Assembly: GCA_947504045.1 (NCBI GenBank) | Contig: CANNFY010000001.1 | Span: forward strand, 62,001-126,000 | DNA length: 64,000 bases | Direction: 5' to 3' | Source of the DNA: an uncultured Maribacter sp. | GTDB lineage: Bacteria; Bacteroidota; Bacteroidia; Flavobacteriales; Flavobacteriaceae | In this document: piece after piece, positions 36,009-46,322 of the stretch | How positions within the stretch are numbered: the stretch's first letter is position 1 | How the letters are laid out: each line of letters begins with the position of its first letter | The notes under the pieces: model-generated | Databases searched by the model: none | What the model saw: the letters and a program-made list of their open reading frames with translations, nothing else | What the model was told of the DNA's origin: nothing | Made by a program: the position numbers and the translations under genes

Positions 36009-38024
36009 ATGAATCCACTTTTATCTCCTTTTGATACCGCTCCTTTTTCAAAAATAAAAAATGAACATTTTAAGCCTGCTTTTTTACAGGCAATGAAAGA
36101 TGCTAGAGCAGAAATTGATACTATAACAGCAAATACAGAAAAACCAAGTTTTAAAAATACTATTGAAGCTCTAGAATTTTCTGGACAACAATTAGACCGA
36201 ATTTCATCTGTTTTTTTTAATCTAAACTCTGCAGAAACTAACGAAGAAATTCAGAAAATAGCGCAAGAAATATCTCCTTTACTTTCTGAGTTTGGAAACG
36301 ATATTACGCTTAACAAAGATTTATTTCATAGAGTTAAAGCGGTTTACGACCAAAAAGATTCTTTAACACTAAATACAGAGCAACAAACTTTATTAGATAA
36401 AAGATATAAAGCTTTTAGTAGAAACGGTGCTAATCTTCCTGAAGATAAAAAAACAAGACTAAGAGAAATTGATGCTGCACTTGCAAAACTAAAATTACAG
36501 TTTGGTGAGAATATTTTAGCCGAAACCAATAAGTACCAAAAACACCTTACTAACGAAGCCGATTTAGATGGCCTACCTGAGGGAGCAAAAGAAGCTGCAG
36601 CGCAATTAGCTAAATCTAAAGATTTAGATGGGTGGTTAATTACCTTAGATTACCCAAGCTATATTCCTTTTATGAAGTATGCTAGTAATCGTGAGTTGCG
36701 TAAAGAACTTACTTTAGCTTTTGGAAGCAAAGGTTTTAAAGGCGACGATTTAGATAACCAAGAAAATGTACTACAAATAGCAAACCTAAGACATGAGCGT
36801 GCTACCCTTTTAGGATATAAAACCCACGCACATTTTGTTCTAGAAGAGCGTATGGCAGAAACGCCAGAAAAAGTACAAGCATTTTTAAGCGAAATACTAG
36901 AAAAAGCAAAACCTGCTGCAGAACGCGAGTTTAAGCAACTAGAAGATTTTGCAAAAGAATTAGATGGCATAGAACAATTACAAAAATGGGATGGCTCTTA
37001 TTATTCTGAAAAATTAAAGCAAAAACTTTTTAGTTTGGATGATGAAATTTTAAAACCATACTTTAAATTAGAAAACGTAATTGATGGTGTTTTTAAAGTA
37101 TCTGAAAAACTTTTTGGACTACAATTTGAAGAGGTTTTTGATGTAGACAAATACCATGAAGAAGTAAAAACATATAAAGTGTACGATGCAGAAAAGAATT
37201 TTATTTCTCTTTTCTATGCAGATTTTCACCCAAGAGCAGGAAAACGTGGTGGTGCTTGGATGACTTCATTTAAGTCGCAATATATAAAAGGCGAAAAAAA
37301 TGTACGTCCGCATATATCTAACGTATGTAATTTTACAAAACCTACCGAAAGTAAACCCTCTTTACTAACGTTTAATGAGGTTACTACACTTTTTCATGAG
37401 TTTGGACATGGATTGCACGGAATGCTTGCAAACACAACTTACCCTAGCTTATCTGGAACCTCTGTGTATTGGGATTTTGTAGAATTACCATCTCAAGTTT
37501 TAGAAAATTGGTGTTATGAAAAAGAAGCATTAAAGCTTTTTGCTACACACTATAAAACAAGAGAACTAATTCCGATGGATTTGGTTGAAAAAATAAAAGA
37601 GTCTGCCACTTTTCAAGAAGGTATGGCAACACTGCGCCAATTAAGTTTTGGCTTGTTAGATATGTCTTGGCATGGAGCAGACCCAACTGCTATTAAAAAT
37701 GTAAAAGAGCACGAAACAAAAGCGTTTGCAGGAACTAATTTATACCCTGCTACAGAGGAAACATGTATGAGTACTGCATTTGCTCATATTTTTCAAGGTG
37801 GATATTCTTCTGGATATTACAGTTACAAATGGGCAGAAGTTTTAGATGCCGATGCTTTTGCGTATTTTAAAGAAAAAGGAATTTTTAACAAAGAAGTTGC
37901 AACAAAGTTTAAAGACAACGTACTCTCTAAAGGCGGAACAGAAAACCCTATGGTTTTATACAAACGTTTTAGAGGTGCAGAACCTAAAGTAGAAGCTTTA
38001 TTAGAAAGAGCTGGTTTGGTATAA
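36009..38024 (+). CDS. M3-family zinc metallopeptidase (oligopeptidase A/dipeptidyl carboxypeptidase type)
   Basis: 671 aa, normal for the M3 family. No signal peptide, so probably cytoplasmic, in peptide turnover. The zinc site is HEFGH (463-467) within FHEFGHGLHGML, followed by the family segment WDFVELPSQVLENW with the third ligand Glu. The start MNPLLSPFDTAPFSKIKNEHFKPAF is typical of the group. The region GGYSSGYYSYKWAEVLDADAF near the C-terminus carries the substrate-binding tyrosines. Monocistronic, 60 bases after the heptamer repeat, ending at a bidirectional terminator. Confidence 0.94.
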   Translation: MNPLLSPFDTAPFSKIKNEHFKPAFLQAMKDARAEIDTITANTEKPSFKNTIEALEFSGQQLDRISSVFFNLNSAETNEEIQKIAQEISPLLSEFGNDITLNKDLFHRVKAVYDQKDSLTLNTEQQTLLDKRYKAFSRNGANLPEDKKTRLREIDAALAKLKLQFGENILAETNKYQKHLTNEADLDGLPEGAKEAAAQLAKSKDLDGWLITLDYPSYIPFMKYASNRELRKELTLAFGSKGFKGDDLDNQENVLQIANLRHERATLLGYKTHAHFVLEERMAETPEKVQAFLSEILEKAKPAAEREFKQLEDFAKELDGIEQLQKWDGSYYSEKLKQKLFSLDDEILKPYFKLENVIDGVFKVSEKLFGLQFEEVFDVDKYHEEVKTYKVYDAEKNFISLFYADFHPRAGKRGGAWMTSFKSQYIKGEKNVRPHISNVCNFTKPTESKPSLLTFNEVTTLFHEFGHGLHGMLANTTYPSLSGTSVYWDFVELPSQVLENWCYEKEALKLFATHYKTRELIPMDLVEKIKESATFQEGMATLRQLSFGLLDMSWHGADPTAIKNVKEHETKAFAGTNLYPATEETCMSTAFAHIFQGGYSSGYYSYKWAEVLDADAFAYFKEKGIFNKEVATKFKDNVLSKGGTENPMVLYKRFRGAEPKVEALLERAGLV

Positions 38025-38040
38025 CCGTCCTACTAAAAAT

Positions 38041-38077
38041 AAAAAAAGCTCCACTAGAAATAGTGGAGCTTTTTTTG
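38041..38077. terminator. Bidirectional terminator between M3 peptidase and YwqK-like gene
   Basis: AAAAAAAGCTCCACTA, GAAA loop, TAGTGGAGCTTTTTTT. Perfect stem of 9 GC-containing pairs plus the A/T tracts on both sides, between convergent genes. Confidence 0.92.
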
Positions 38078-38087
38078 TACGATTTTT

Positions 38088-40637
38088 TTACTTTAAATCG
38101 GTATAGTATATATACTCAATTTTAGATTCTAATTTATAAAGATGCTGTAAACGCATTCCTTTTTCTATTTTTTCAAAAGCTTTATATTCTAAACCTTCTG
38201 AGCCATATTTTTCTATTGCAAATGTAGAATCTGTTCGTATTAAAAGTATATAACTTTCTGGGTCGTTATAGGTTTGCCCTTTTAATTTAACTTTTCCTGC
38301 TTCTAATTTACCTTCTTTAAACTCTGCGGTTCTTTCTACATTACCTTTGGCATCATAGGCAATAACTTTACCTTCTAAACTACTTTTGTGTAAATTGTAG
38401 GTTAAAATTTTTACACCTTCTTTATTATAAGAAGTAACTTCTTCAGAGTTTTTACTTGTAAAATTCATTACAATTTTGCCCTCTTTTGTAGTCTCTACAG
38501 ATTGTATAATTTCCCCATCTTTATAGGTCTTTTCTTTAGAAGTATTATAGGATGCATTTAGGGTTGTAATTTTTCCTTCGTATGGTTTACCATTTTTATA
38601 AGCTACCTTACTTAAAACATTTCCTTTTCCGTCATAATATATAGCATCTCCATCTGGTTCTCCATTTACATAATTAACAGAAGACATTTTAGAACCTTTA
38701 GAATCAAATGTTTCAAAAAGTCCTTCTTTTAAATCGTTATTAAAAGCTCCCTTTTCTATAACAACTTTATTATAATCATACTTTTCATAAACACCATTTT
38801 TCTTCCCATCTTTTACATGGTACATACTTCTATCTTTTTTATTAAAAACAGTTCCGTTATAAAGTTTACCGTTTTTATAACTAGCCTTAGCTATTAATTT
38901 TCCTTCTCTATCATAAAACTTAGCATCTTTTGTAGTATCTATATCTTCTATTAATACATAATCGTACCCATTAGTATCATAGTTATAAACTCTATCATAC
39001 ATTAAGGTTTTAACCATTTTACCATCTTTAATTTCTTCAAATTGTTTTATTTGGTCAGACTCATAAAAAAACTCGTAGTGTTTTCCTTCCTGTGTAGTAA
39101 AATTATACTTTCCAATTTCTTCGCCTTTTTTACTATAGTAAACTCCTGAAACTGGGGTGTATTTTTTATAATCTATTTTACTTTGCGGCTTATTATTGCT
39201 ATAAAATTTTATTTCTTTTATTTTATTATAACCACTATCATCATAAATTTCTATGCTTTTATAATACGCACCATTTTCTCCTTTTCTTAATGAAGTTACC
39301 TTAGTTTTTACTCTTTCTTTATACTCTTCTATTCTTTCATAAACACCATCGTAATAGCTATATCTTACACCTTCTATTGGAGAACCATATAGGCCACTTG
39401 TAAGCTTTAACGTTCCTAGAACTTTTCCTTCTTTATCATAATAGGTTTCTAAAGCGTTTTTTAAAACCTTAAATTTTGTTTTTGTTTTTGGGTAGTATTT
39501 AATTTCCTCTATTAACTCACCATCTACAAAGGTTGTTTTAAGATCTATACCGTATCGTGTACCATTATAAGGTTTATAATCTTTATAGGATAAACGTGAA
39601 ATTTCTTTCCCATCTTCAGCATAAAAAACATCTAATAAATTAAGCCCATCTTTATACGTAAAAATGGATTTGGTATTTTGGTTTTCATACTTTTCTACCG
39701 TTTTTAAAATTTTGCCATTTTCATAAGTAGTAATCTTGGAAAGCCAAGCATCTTTTGTATCCTCTTTTGAGGCATAATAATTAGACTTAAAAAAATATTT
39801 TGTACCATTATCTGGACTTAGATAAGAGTTTTTTAAGGTATATGTTAACGAGCCTATTTCTTCCCCGTTAGCATTAAAATATGTAGATTTATAATTTGGT
39901 GTTTGGGTAAACTTTTCTCTTATATTTCCATTTTTATAATAAACTGTACTACCCAACCTAGCACCACTTTTAGTATAATATTGTATGCTAGATAACGAAA
40001 ATGGTTTGTAATTATAAAAAGCCTCTTGGCCGGTTCTATTACCGTTAGATAATATTTTAGACTCACCTATAAACTCTCCATCTTTGTCATAATACTTTAC
40101 ATATTTTTTTCTTTTTTCTGTGTCTAAATACTCTTCATAACGCAAGCCTTTTAAATTACCGTTATGGTAAATTCTTCGGTAGCCATCTTCTATTTTTTCA
40201 AAAAAAATAAAGTAAGTTCCACAGTTTGTATTGGTTTCTCCCGAGAGGTAAATTCCATTTTTATAAGTAGAAACTATTTCTTTATCTTCTATATAACTAA
40301 TATAAGTGCCGTCTAACTTATTATTTTTATAAGTACCTTCTTGGTAGGCTTTTCCTTCTTTAGTATACCAAGTTACCTTACCCTCCCAAAAATCTTTATC
40401 TTTATATTTAGATACGCCATTCATTTGTAAAACACCAGAGGTATAATAATCTTTAACCCTATACAACTCTCCTTCTGCTTTTACTGGTGGTCTAAAAAAA
40501 CTTGCATTTTCTTTTGTAGTTTTTTTCCATTTTACATCATACCATAATGTATCTTGTTGTGCCAATACACTTGTAGTACTGTAAAATGCTACTATTACAA
40601 ATACACTTAACTTTTTTAAACTAGTTATAAATTTCAT
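38088..40637 (-). CDS. Very large MORN/YwqK-like repeat protein, exported
   Basis: 849 aa with a signal peptide (about 1-26, ending SVLAQ). The rest is built of many degenerate repeats of about 20-24 residues of the form YKNGKLDGTYISYIEDKEI, FNKKDRSMYHVKDGKKNGVYEKYD and YYDGKGNVLSKVAYKNGKPYEGKI. These are the MORN/YwqK-antitoxin-like pattern, giving a long beta-sheet solenoid. No catalytic motif. It is monocistronic, and a TACTTTTG box lies 18 bases before the ATG. The YwqK label comes from repeat similarity; no toxin partner is seen nearby. Confidence 0.82.
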   Translation of the reverse strand: MKFITSLKKLSVFVIVAFYSTTSVLAQQDTLWYDVKWKKTTKENASFFRPPVKAEGELYRVKDYYTSGVLQMNGVSKYKDKDFWEGKVTWYTKEGKAYQEGTYKNNKLDGTYISYIEDKEIVSTYKNGIYLSGETNTNCGTYFIFFEKIEDGYRRIYHNGNLKGLRYEEYLDTEKRKKYVKYYDKDGEFIGESKILSNGNRTGQEAFYNYKPFSLSSIQYYTKSGARLGSTVYYKNGNIREKFTQTPNYKSTYFNANGEEIGSLTYTLKNSYLSPDNGTKYFFKSNYYASKEDTKDAWLSKITTYENGKILKTVEKYENQNTKSIFTYKDGLNLLDVFYAEDGKEISRLSYKDYKPYNGTRYGIDLKTTFVDGELIEEIKYYPKTKTKFKVLKNALETYYDKEGKVLGTLKLTSGLYGSPIEGVRYSYYDGVYERIEEYKERVKTKVTSLRKGENGAYYKSIEIYDDSGYNKIKEIKFYSNNKPQSKIDYKKYTPVSGVYYSKKGEEIGKYNFTTQEGKHYEFFYESDQIKQFEEIKDGKMVKTLMYDRVYNYDTNGYDYVLIEDIDTTKDAKFYDREGKLIAKASYKNGKLYNGTVFNKKDRSMYHVKDGKKNGVYEKYDYNKVVIEKGAFNNDLKEGLFETFDSKGSKMSSVNYVNGEPDGDAIYYDGKGNVLSKVAYKNGKPYEGKITTLNASYNTSKEKTYKDGEIIQSVETTKEGKIVMNFTSKNSEEVTSYNKEGVKILTYNLHKSSLEGKVIAYDAKGNVERTAEFKEGKLEAGKVKLKGQTYNDPESYILLIRTDSTFAIEKYGSEGLEYKAFEKIEKGMRLQHLYKLESKIEYIYYTDLK

Positions 40638-40654
40638 CTTGTTGTTATTTTATA

Positions 40655-40662
40655 CAAAAGTA
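40655..40662 (-). promoter_or_regulatory. -7 box for the YwqK-like gene
   Basis: On the minus strand TACTTTTG, an exact match to TAnnTTTG, 18 bases upstream of the ATG at 40637. Confidence 0.48.
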
Positions 40663-40866
40663 TGTACAGAAACTATTAAAGGCATCCCTGTTTTTAGGGA
40701 ATTTACAATACTATAACTATAAAACGCCTTCCCTATTTTAAATTAATACAATTTAATTAATAAAGCTAACGTTTTAATATGCCTAAACAACCTGAATAGT
40801 TATTCTCATTTAGTAAAAATTAGAAGCTTAAAATTTTAAATTATTTGCGTATAAATTATAAGAGTT

Positions 40867-41892
40867 ATGAAAAAAATTATATTACCAATTTTGTATTTAG
40901 TGGTTATAGCTTGTAGTAGAGATACTTTAAATGAACTTGATGATATTGATGATATTGATAATACCACAGAAAATAGTAGCCCAGAATTTACTATTGGTCA
41001 AGATTTTAGTATAGAAGAACATTCTTTAAGCGGAGCTAGTATTGGAGTTATTAGTGCTACAGATAAAGATAACGACCCTTTATCTTATACCATAGATTCT
41101 GATTTTGATTTAATTATAGATGAAACTAGTGGAGAAATTACTATTGGAGAAAATACTATATTAGATTTTGAAGCAACACCAAATATTACAGCTACAATAT
41201 CTGTTTTTGACGGTTCTGTAATAACCGACCAAACTATTACTATTACTTTAGAAAATATAGACGAATATGTTTCTTTAACAGTAGAACAAAAAGAGTTTGT
41301 AGACTATTTTAGATACTTAGCTTTATGGGAGGCTTCTAATAATTTAGCTACCATTCAAAAATGGGGTGCTCCAATGAAAATTTTCTTAGATGGTACAATT
41401 ACTACAGAATACCGTGCAACTATAGAAAGTGTTTTAGAACAATATAATGCGCTATTTAATTTAGGCGATTTTACTATTAGTATTGTAGATACAGAGGCAG
41501 AATCTAACGCACATTTATATTTTGGAGAAGCGGCAGAAATTGAAAATTTATGGGAAGATATGTATGAGATTATAGAAGGGCAATCCTATGACGGATATGC
41601 TATTAGTTCTGGAACAACTGCCGGACTTAATAATTCTAGAATATGGATTTCTAGCCCTATTGCCTCTTTACTAAAGCACGAGTTAGGGCATGCTTTAGGA
41701 CTTGGGCATTCTAACCATTGTGATGACGGTACGGATAAAAGCTTTATGTGCTCTACTATTAGTCAAGAAAATGACTTTTTAGATTCTGAAAAAGAAATTA
41801 TACGCTTTTTATATCATGAAGATATTGCTCCAGGAACTTCAGCCGAAGATATAAATAATGCAGTAAGTAACTTAGTTTTATTAAACCAATAA
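40867..41892 (+). CDS. Lipoprotein metallopeptidase with cadherin-like and matrixin-like domains
   Basis: 341 aa with lipobox LVVIAC (Cys16). An acidic linker (DDIDDIDNTTENSS) leads to a cadherin-like domain (about 37-128: GASIGVISATDKDNDPLSYTI). This is followed by a peptidase domain with the zinc motif HELGHALGLGH (271-281), the HExxHxxGxxH pattern of metzincins, and a Met-containing turn SFMCSTIS downstream. Probably surface-exposed protease that cuts extracellular proteins or helps degrade polymers. Monocistronic, followed by a strong terminator. The peptidase family number is not certain (M10- or M57-like). Confidence 0.85.
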   Translation: MKKIILPILYLVVIACSRDTLNELDDIDDIDNTTENSSPEFTIGQDFSIEEHSLSGASIGVISATDKDNDPLSYTIDSDFDLIIDETSGEITIGENTILDFEATPNITATISVFDGSVITDQTITITLENIDEYVSLTVEQKEFVDYFRYLALWEASNNLATIQKWGAPMKIFLDGTITTEYRATIESVLEQYNALFNLGDFTISIVDTEAESNAHLYFGEAAEIENLWEDMYEIIEGQSYDGYAISSGTTAGLNNSRIWISSPIASLLKHELGHALGLGHSNHCDDGTDKSFMCSTISQENDFLDSEKEIIRFLYHEDIAPGTSAEDINNAVSNLVLLNQ

Positions 41893-41930
41893 AAAATAGC
41901 TTTCTTACAATAAGTATTAAGTTATAATTA

Positions 41931-41966
41931 AACCCTCTCTTTTAAATTTAAAAGAGAGGGTTTTTC
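41931..41966. terminator. Strong terminator after the matrixin lipoprotein
   Basis: Perfect 32-bp palindrome, with arm AACCCTCTCTTTTAAA (41931-41946) and its exact reverse complement (41947-41962), followed by TTTC. Confidence 0.9.
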
Positions 41967-42248
41967 TATTTAAAAAATTCCTAACTATAAATTTATAGGC
42001 ATACCGTTATATTACTAGCATAGTACTAAACTTAATTTATAACACCTTCTACTGTAAAAAAGAGATAAAACATGATATTACAACAAGAATCATTTTTTTT
42101 CGATAAATTACTCTACCAATATATATACTTAATTATACACTATTGCGTTATTAAATTTAATATATTGTAGTATTTAACCTACAAAGTATATAATTTCATA
42201 TTCTTTACTTATACTATAATTATATGGTATACTAAAAAAATTGGCACA
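41967..42248. other. Non-coding gap before the PAS kinase
   Basis: About 280 bases, very AT-rich. It has only short frames, the longest clear one being a 32-codon ATG frame from 42072 with no support. TATAAT-like and TATA-rich stretches lie near 42190-42230. Nothing else is recognised. It probably contains the promoter of the kinase gene. Confidence 0.4.
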
Positions 42249-45200
42249 TTGGATAGTAAGAAGACAGATGTTTCTAAAAATATGGAGATACTTAAAAACA
42301 CAAATAAAGTGACAACTATTGGTGTGTTTAATTTAGATATACAAACACAAAAAATGCATTGGAATAGTGCATTACATACCATTTTTCAAATATCTGAAGA
42401 AACTGCTCCTACACTAGAATCTTTTTTAAGCTATATTAAAAGCCCTGAAGAGCAATTAGAAATTAAAAAAATATTTACTAATGCTTGTAAAACAGAACAA
42501 ACATTTAAGGCCGAGTATGAAATTATAACCGCAAAAAACAACCTATACTCTGTTCAAATTTTTGGGCACTCTATATTTAAAAACGGAAAATGTATTTATA
42601 TACAAGGAAACATTGTTAAACTAAAACAATTAGAAGAGTCTGAACAAAAATTAGATAATTTAAAAAAACAGCTACATACAGCCGAAGTATTGGCAAAATC
42701 TGGCTCTTGGAACTGGAACCTAGTTACTAATAAATTAATATGGTCAGATAACTTGTACTCCATTTTTAATCTTAACAAAAATACTACTGTTACCTACGAA
42801 ATTTATATTGACTTTATTTATGAAAAGGATAAAAAATATGTTAACAATAACATAGAGCTAGCACTACAGAATAAAAAATATATAGATTCTACCTATCGTA
42901 TTCAATTAAAAAATGGAACTATTAAAAACCTTAAATCTGTTGGTAAAGTTATTACTAATGAGCAAGGAGATGTAATTAATATTATAGGCACTTGCCAAGA
43001 TATAACTGAAGTTTATAAAAAAGAACAAGAATTATCAGAAGCTAAAGAATTATTAAACTTCTCAGAAGAGTTAACAGATATAGGGTATTGGAGATACAAA
43101 CCCGAAGTAGATTATGTTTTTTGGTCCGAAAATTTATATCAAATATTTGACCACCCAAAAGAAGAAAATTTATCTTTTCTCTCTTATTTTAAAACCATTC
43201 ACCCAGAAGACCAAGAGTTTGTAAAAGAAAAAATTGAAGCATCTATTAAAGACCAAAAATTTTATGATTTTACACATAGAGTTATTTCAAAAAATGGAAG
43301 CATTAAAACAATACAAATTATTGGTAAAGTTTTAACTAATAAAAATGATGGTCTTGTAGAATTATTAGGCCTTAGTTTAGATATAACAAAAAGTGAATCT
43401 AGAGAACTAGAAATAACAACAAAAAACCAACAATTAAGTATTGCTGAAAAATTAGCAATGATAGGTTATTGGAATTTGAACACCATCACAAATGAAATAG
43501 TATGGTCTGATAATCTTTATAAAATTTATGATCAAAAAAAATCAGAACCTTTAACTTTTAAAGGGTATTTAGATTATATACATAAAGAAGACAAACAATT
43601 TGTAACAAATAACATTAAAGAGACCTTAAAAGACAAAATTTTTAAAGATTCTACCTATAGAATAGTTCTAAAAAATGGGACAATTAAAACGCTAAAATCT
43701 ATTGGAAAAGTATTTACCGATAGAACAGGAAAAATAATTGAAATTATGGGTATTTGTCAAGACATAACAAATTCTATAGCTAATGAAAATGAAATACTAC
43801 AAAAAAACAAACAACTAAACCAAGCAGAAATTTTATCTAAAACAGGCTCTTGGGTTTTTAAACCAAAAACAGAAGAATTTGAATGTTCTGATAACCTTTA
43901 TAGAATAAATGGTTTAGAGATTGGTTCTAAAATTAACTTTGATATTTTTCTTAGTTCCGTACATCCTGACGATATAAACGAAATAAAAAAGTTACATAAA
44001 GAAATTTACGAACAAAAAAAGTTTAGCAAAATAAGGTACAGGGTAATACACAAAAACGAAACAATCCGCGATATAGAAACCTTTGGAAATGTAATTACAA
44101 ATAACCAAGGTGAAATTATTGAAATAATAGGTACCAGTAAAGATATAACAGAAACTAAACAGAATGAAGAAGAGCTTTTACGAAAAAACCAGCAATTAAA
44201 TAGAGCAGAACAATTAGCAAAAATTGGCTCTTGGGTTTTAAGACCAAAAATTGGAGAATTTATATGGTCTAAAAACTTATATGAAATTTATGGTTTTGAA
44301 GTTGGTACCGTAATGGATTTTGATAAATTTATGACTTGTATTCACCCAGATGATATAGAAAGGTTAGGCAAACAAATTTCTGATACATTTGAAACTAAGG
44401 TTTTTCAGAATATTACGTATAAAATAAATCATAAAGACGGTTCTACTAAAATAATTGATGCTGTAGGGTTTGTTGTTACTGACGAACATGGAGAAATTAT
44501 TGAAATTTTAGGAACCAGTAGAGATGTAACAGAACAAGTAAAAACACAAGAAAAAATTCTAGAAATTAATACCAATTTAGAAGAGTCTACCCATAAGCTA
44601 ACAACACGGAATAGGCAGTTAGCAGATTTTAATCATATAACATCTCATAATTTAAGAGCGCCTGTTAGTAATTTAAACGCGTTATTAGAATTATGGAAAA
44701 ATACCGATAACATAGACCTAAAAGAACAACTATTTGGTAAATTTGAAATAGTAATTAAACACCTTACTGTTACCTTAAGCTCTTTAATTGAATCTTTAAA
44801 AGTAACAAACAACCAAGATGTAGTTATAGAAGAACTACACTTTGAAAATGTTTTACATAAAACCCAAGAAATTTTAGCCGCAGAAATTATAAAAACAGGA
44901 ACTATTATTAAAAGTAATTTTTCAAAAAAAGTAACACTTTCATACAACCAAATTTATTTAGAAAGTATTTTTTTAAACTTAATAAGCAATGCCATAAAAT
45001 ATAAATCTCCAGAGCGTACTCCAGAAATTGAGATTGAGTCTGACCTTATAGATGGTAAAACCTATTTATCTGTTAAAGACAATGGACTTGGTATAGATTT
45101 AAAAAAACATGGTCATAAATTATTTGGTCTAAACAAAGTTTTTCATAAGCATCCAGAAGCCAATGGTATTGGATTGTTTATGACCAAAGCGCAAATAGAA

Positions 45201-45272
45201 GCTATGGGAGGTTCCATTAGCGCAGATAGCCAAGTAAATGTGGGAACTACTTTTTTTATAACTTTCAACTAA
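42249..45272 (+). CDS. Soluble hybrid-type sensor kinase with six PAS domains
   Basis: 1007 aa from TTG 42249; ATG at 42282 (Met12) is an equally possible start. No transmembrane segment. It has six PAS_3-like units, each opening with a form of SGSWNWNLVTNKLIWSDNLY (near residues 22, 152, 275, 400, 528, 655) and most closing with GKVxTxxxGxIIEIxGxxxDIT. A coiled region (LEESTHKLTTRNRQLADF) leads to HisKA with SHNLRAP (His800). The HATPase follows, with NLISNAIKY (N box), DNGLGID and GIGLFMTK. The repeated PAS units are close relatives, suggesting internal duplication. The response regulator follows 8 bases later. Confidence 0.92.
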   Translation: MDSKKTDVSKNMEILKNTNKVTTIGVFNLDIQTQKMHWNSALHTIFQISEETAPTLESFLSYIKSPEEQLEIKKIFTNACKTEQTFKAEYEIITAKNNLYSVQIFGHSIFKNGKCIYIQGNIVKLKQLEESEQKLDNLKKQLHTAEVLAKSGSWNWNLVTNKLIWSDNLYSIFNLNKNTTVTYEIYIDFIYEKDKKYVNNNIELALQNKKYIDSTYRIQLKNGTIKNLKSVGKVITNEQGDVINIIGTCQDITEVYKKEQELSEAKELLNFSEELTDIGYWRYKPEVDYVFWSENLYQIFDHPKEENLSFLSYFKTIHPEDQEFVKEKIEASIKDQKFYDFTHRVISKNGSIKTIQIIGKVLTNKNDGLVELLGLSLDITKSESRELEITTKNQQLSIAEKLAMIGYWNLNTITNEIVWSDNLYKIYDQKKSEPLTFKGYLDYIHKEDKQFVTNNIKETLKDKIFKDSTYRIVLKNGTIKTLKSIGKVFTDRTGKIIEIMGICQDITNSIANENEILQKNKQLNQAEILSKTGSWVFKPKTEEFECSDNLYRINGLEIGSKINFDIFLSSVHPDDINEIKKLHKEIYEQKKFSKIRYRVIHKNETIRDIETFGNVITNNQGEIIEIIGTSKDITETKQNEEELLRKNQQLNRAEQLAKIGSWVLRPKIGEFIWSKNLYEIYGFEVGTVMDFDKFMTCIHPDDIERLGKQISDTFETKVFQNITYKINHKDGSTKIIDAVGFVVTDEHGEIIEILGTSRDVTEQVKTQEKILEINTNLEESTHKLTTRNRQLADFNHITSHNLRAPVSNLNALLELWKNTDNIDLKEQLFGKFEIVIKHLTVTLSSLIESLKVTNNQDVVIEELHFENVLHKTQEILAAEIIKTGTIIKSNFSKKVTLSYNQIYLESIFLNLISNAIKYKSPERTPEIEIESDLIDGKTYLSVKDNGLGIDLKKHGHKLFGLNKVFHKHPEANGIGLFMTKAQIEAMGGSISADSQVNVGTTFFITFN

Positions 45273-45280
45273 AAAAAACT

Positions 45281-45682
45281 ATGAATAAGAATATTAATGT
45301 TTGTATTATAGATGATGATGATATTTACCAATACACAATGTCTATAAACTTAAAATCTATAGAATCTGTAAGTAATGTTACAGCTTTTAATGATGGATTA
45401 GAAGGAATAAACTTTTTAACTGAAAATCTTAAATCTCAAGAAGAGTTACCAGATGTTATTTTTTTGGACATAAATATGCCCGTTATGGACGGTTTTCAGT
45501 TTATGGAAGAGTATATAAAAATTAAATCTGAAGTTAAGAAAAAGATTATTATACACATGATATCTTCTTCTGTAGACCCTGTAGATATTGAGACCTCTAA
45601 ACAAATAGAAGACATTTCTGATTATTTAATAAAACCTATTAGGTTAGAACAACTAAAAACTATATTGGAAGATGCCTCTTAA
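45281..45682 (+). CDS. Single-domain response regulator (CheY-like)
   Basis: 133 aa, receiver domain only. The acidic pocket is DDDD (about 11-14), phospho-acceptor Asp63 in IFLDINMPVMDG, the conserved Ser/Thr in HMISSSVDP, and Lys near 117 in YLIKPIRLEQL. No output domain. It is 8 bases after the six-PAS kinase and is its evident partner. Such stand-alone receivers pass signals by protein binding or phosphorelay; the target is not in the neighbourhood. Confidence 0.93.
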   Translation: MNKNINVCIIDDDDIYQYTMSINLKSIESVSNVTAFNDGLEGINFLTENLKSQEELPDVIFLDINMPVMDGFQFMEEYIKIKSEVKKKIIIHMISSSVDPVDIETSKQIEDISDYLIKPIRLEQLKTILEDAS

Positions 45683-45697
45683 AAAAAGCATGTTACT

Positions 45698-46150
45698 TTA
45701 TTTTCTAAAATAATATTTTCCTTCGCAGCTCATCCCCCAATTTTTAGCTTGCTCATTCATGTTTATATACCAGTAGTTTTGTCCTTTTTTAAAACTTCCG
45801 CCTAAAAAAACGGTTTCAACACCTATACTTAATGTTGCAAAAACTATAAGTATAGCGGTAACTATTTTACGCCCTATTGTAACCACTTTAGTATTCCAAA
45901 CCTTTTTTAAAATTCTATGAAAACCATATTGTAATACAAATAAAAGTACACTCCAAACTATTACATTAAAAAACAACCCTGAAACACTGTAATAATACTC
46001 CATTGAAGTAGCCAAAGATTTTTCTTTAAATATAAAAGGACTTCCATAAAATTCTGGAAATTTTTCTTCGCCAACACAAGTATACTCTATTCCTATTACT
46101 AAAGAAAAAACAAACCCTAAAGCTATGTATGAAAGTATAAAATAGTTCAT
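45698..46150 (-). CDS. Hypothetical membrane protein
   Basis: 150 aa with three hydrophobic segments (about 2-20, 56-75, 94-115). The loop between the first two (VGEEKFPEFYGSPFIFKEKS) and the tail (YWYINMNEQAKNWGMSCEGKYYF) carry aromatic and charged residues. No family recognised. It converges on the response-regulator gene with 15 bases between. It may be independent of the lipoprotein gene 172 bases upstream. Confidence 0.65.
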   Translation of the reverse strand: MNYFILSYIALGFVFSLVIGIEYTCVGEEKFPEFYGSPFIFKEKSLATSMEYYYSVSGLFFNVIVWSVLLFVLQYGFHRILKKVWNTKVVTIGRKIVTAILIVFATLSIGVETVFLGGSFKKGQNYWYINMNEQAKNWGMSCEGKYYFRK

Positions 46151-46322
46151 TTTAAAATTCTAACTTTTATTAATAATACAAGCTAATACTTCCGTTTTCT
46201 TTGTCTGTTTTTTCTTTAATTAGTTTGCTGTTTTTCTATACACAACTATATTTTAAATAACCATAGTGCATTATTTACATATGCTACACATATTTTTACA
46301 AACCTTACTAAAATACTTTAGT

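Noticed and set aside
42072-42170. Plus-strand 32-codon ATG frame in the gap before the PAS kinase
   Set aside because: Short, no start signal, and hydrophobic or low-complexity composition. No support beyond an open frame.
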